This document shows positions 63,370-64,000 of a DNA stretch of 64,000 nt, in pieces. The stretch is taken from assembly GCA_949825065.1 (NCBI GenBank), contig OX463849.1:26399771-26463770 (forward strand). Reading direction: 5' to 3'. The position numbers and the translations under genes are program-made. Source of the DNA: Odontocerum albicorne. Its lineage: Eukaryota > Arthropoda > Insecta > Trichoptera > Odontoceridae. The notes below the pieces were generated by a model. The model worked only from the letters and a program-made list of their open reading frames with translations, had not been told where the DNA came from and made no database searches. Every line of letters begins with the position of its first letter. Within the stretch, counting starts at the first letter, position 1.

Positions 63370-63855
63370 ACAATATCCTTAACTATCCCACCTCCTCTTG
63401 TCGAACATATACTCGTATAGCGTCTCTCCGATCACGGACTTCGCTATGCTCACTAACAAATTGTTACTGTGTGAAAGTGCTGAACTCTCCCAGTTGAGCA
63501 CTTTTCTTTTTTTACGCCGTTCTTTACTATAACAATATGCAGTGAAATTCTGTAATCAGTAACCAACTAATATTAGACTCGCTCCTTCACTGGCATATTT
63601 TAAAAAGCGATACGAAAATCTTAATTTCGAGTCAGTAATGTTACGTATTTATTTTTTTAATGTTTAATTTTCTTATTCCGCATTCGTTCCATTTTACTTT
63701 GATTAATATTATCTCACTTTTATTGTTGTTGTTCATACATTTTCTACAAATTAATATTGATTTGAATGATTTTTGCGACCATACTTCATTTATTTGCTTT
63801 TGTTTAGTAGCTGAGAAGAGATCTGACAGTAAGCCCGCTAGATTATTATTTGATT
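63370..63855 (+). mobile_element. LINE family Q, decayed copy
   Basis: ATATCCTTAACTATCCCACC, CTCCGATCACGGACTTCGCT, GTGAAATTCTGTAATCAGTA, CTTAATTTCGAGTCAGTAAT and near the end CAGTAAGCCCGCTAGATTAT align with 58985-59520. An inserted ATACTCGTAT lies at 63411-63420. Confidence 0.75.
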
Positions 63856-64000
63856 GTAATATTTTTTCACAGACCAGAGGTAGCATCACTGGTGCCAACG
63901 TGTAATACATAGTGGAATTTTTCTTCATTACTGAAAACCCGGTTTTAATATAAATCGCAGACTCCACCTGATTTTTCAGCGGAGCATGGTTCGCCAAAGT

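Overview
This 64 kb window looks like a repeat-rich, AT-rich insect (or at least arthropod) nuclear genome. The support is intron-containing eukaryotic genes, arthropod-type LINEs, tRNA-headed SINEs and at least eight separate mariner insertions. I see no bacterial operons, rRNA, true tRNA genes or CRISPR.

Two host genes can be named. A glutathione-specific gamma-glutamylcyclotransferase (ChaC2-like) lies on the minus strand in three exons (12039-11905, 6237-6003, 3116-2893). The exons join in frame to 197 codons across 9.1 kb, and both introns are full of transposons. CNOT9/Rcd-1, the armadillo-repeat subunit of the CCR4-NOT deadenylase, is an intact single-exon minus-strand ORF at 16706-17581. 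A third gene enters at the left edge (plus strand, ends at 460) and is seen only as an unidentified 3' coding exon.

The rest is mostly mobile DNA. From 0.8 to 1.2 kb there is a pogo/Tigger-like end and a piggyBac-type MITE. From 7.0 to 10.9 kb (ChaC2 intron 1) there is a fold-back mariner with an irritans-type mariner nested inside it, a second nearly coding mariner, and a pogo/Tigger transposase tail. From 19.6 to 20.1 kb there is a 5'-truncated RTE-like LINE with a perfect 17-bp target duplication. From 25.9 to 30.8 kb there is a transposon-derived gene fragment and a dense SINE cluster. From 31.2 to 32.7 kb there are ten copies of a 148-bp satellite. From 35.0 to 38.4 kb there is a long Jockey/CR1-group LINE. 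From 47.2 to 47.7 kb there is a diverged minisatellite. From 48 to 64 kb there is a mosaic of LINE 3' ends and five mariners, some nested.

The most interesting system-level signal is that tRNA-headed SINE family S3 carries the same 3' tail as LINE family Q, which suggests a SINE-LINE partnership. Most gene-free stretches show nothing recognisable beyond AT-rich DNA. All family assignments come from reading the sequence and recalling known protein families; no database search was run.
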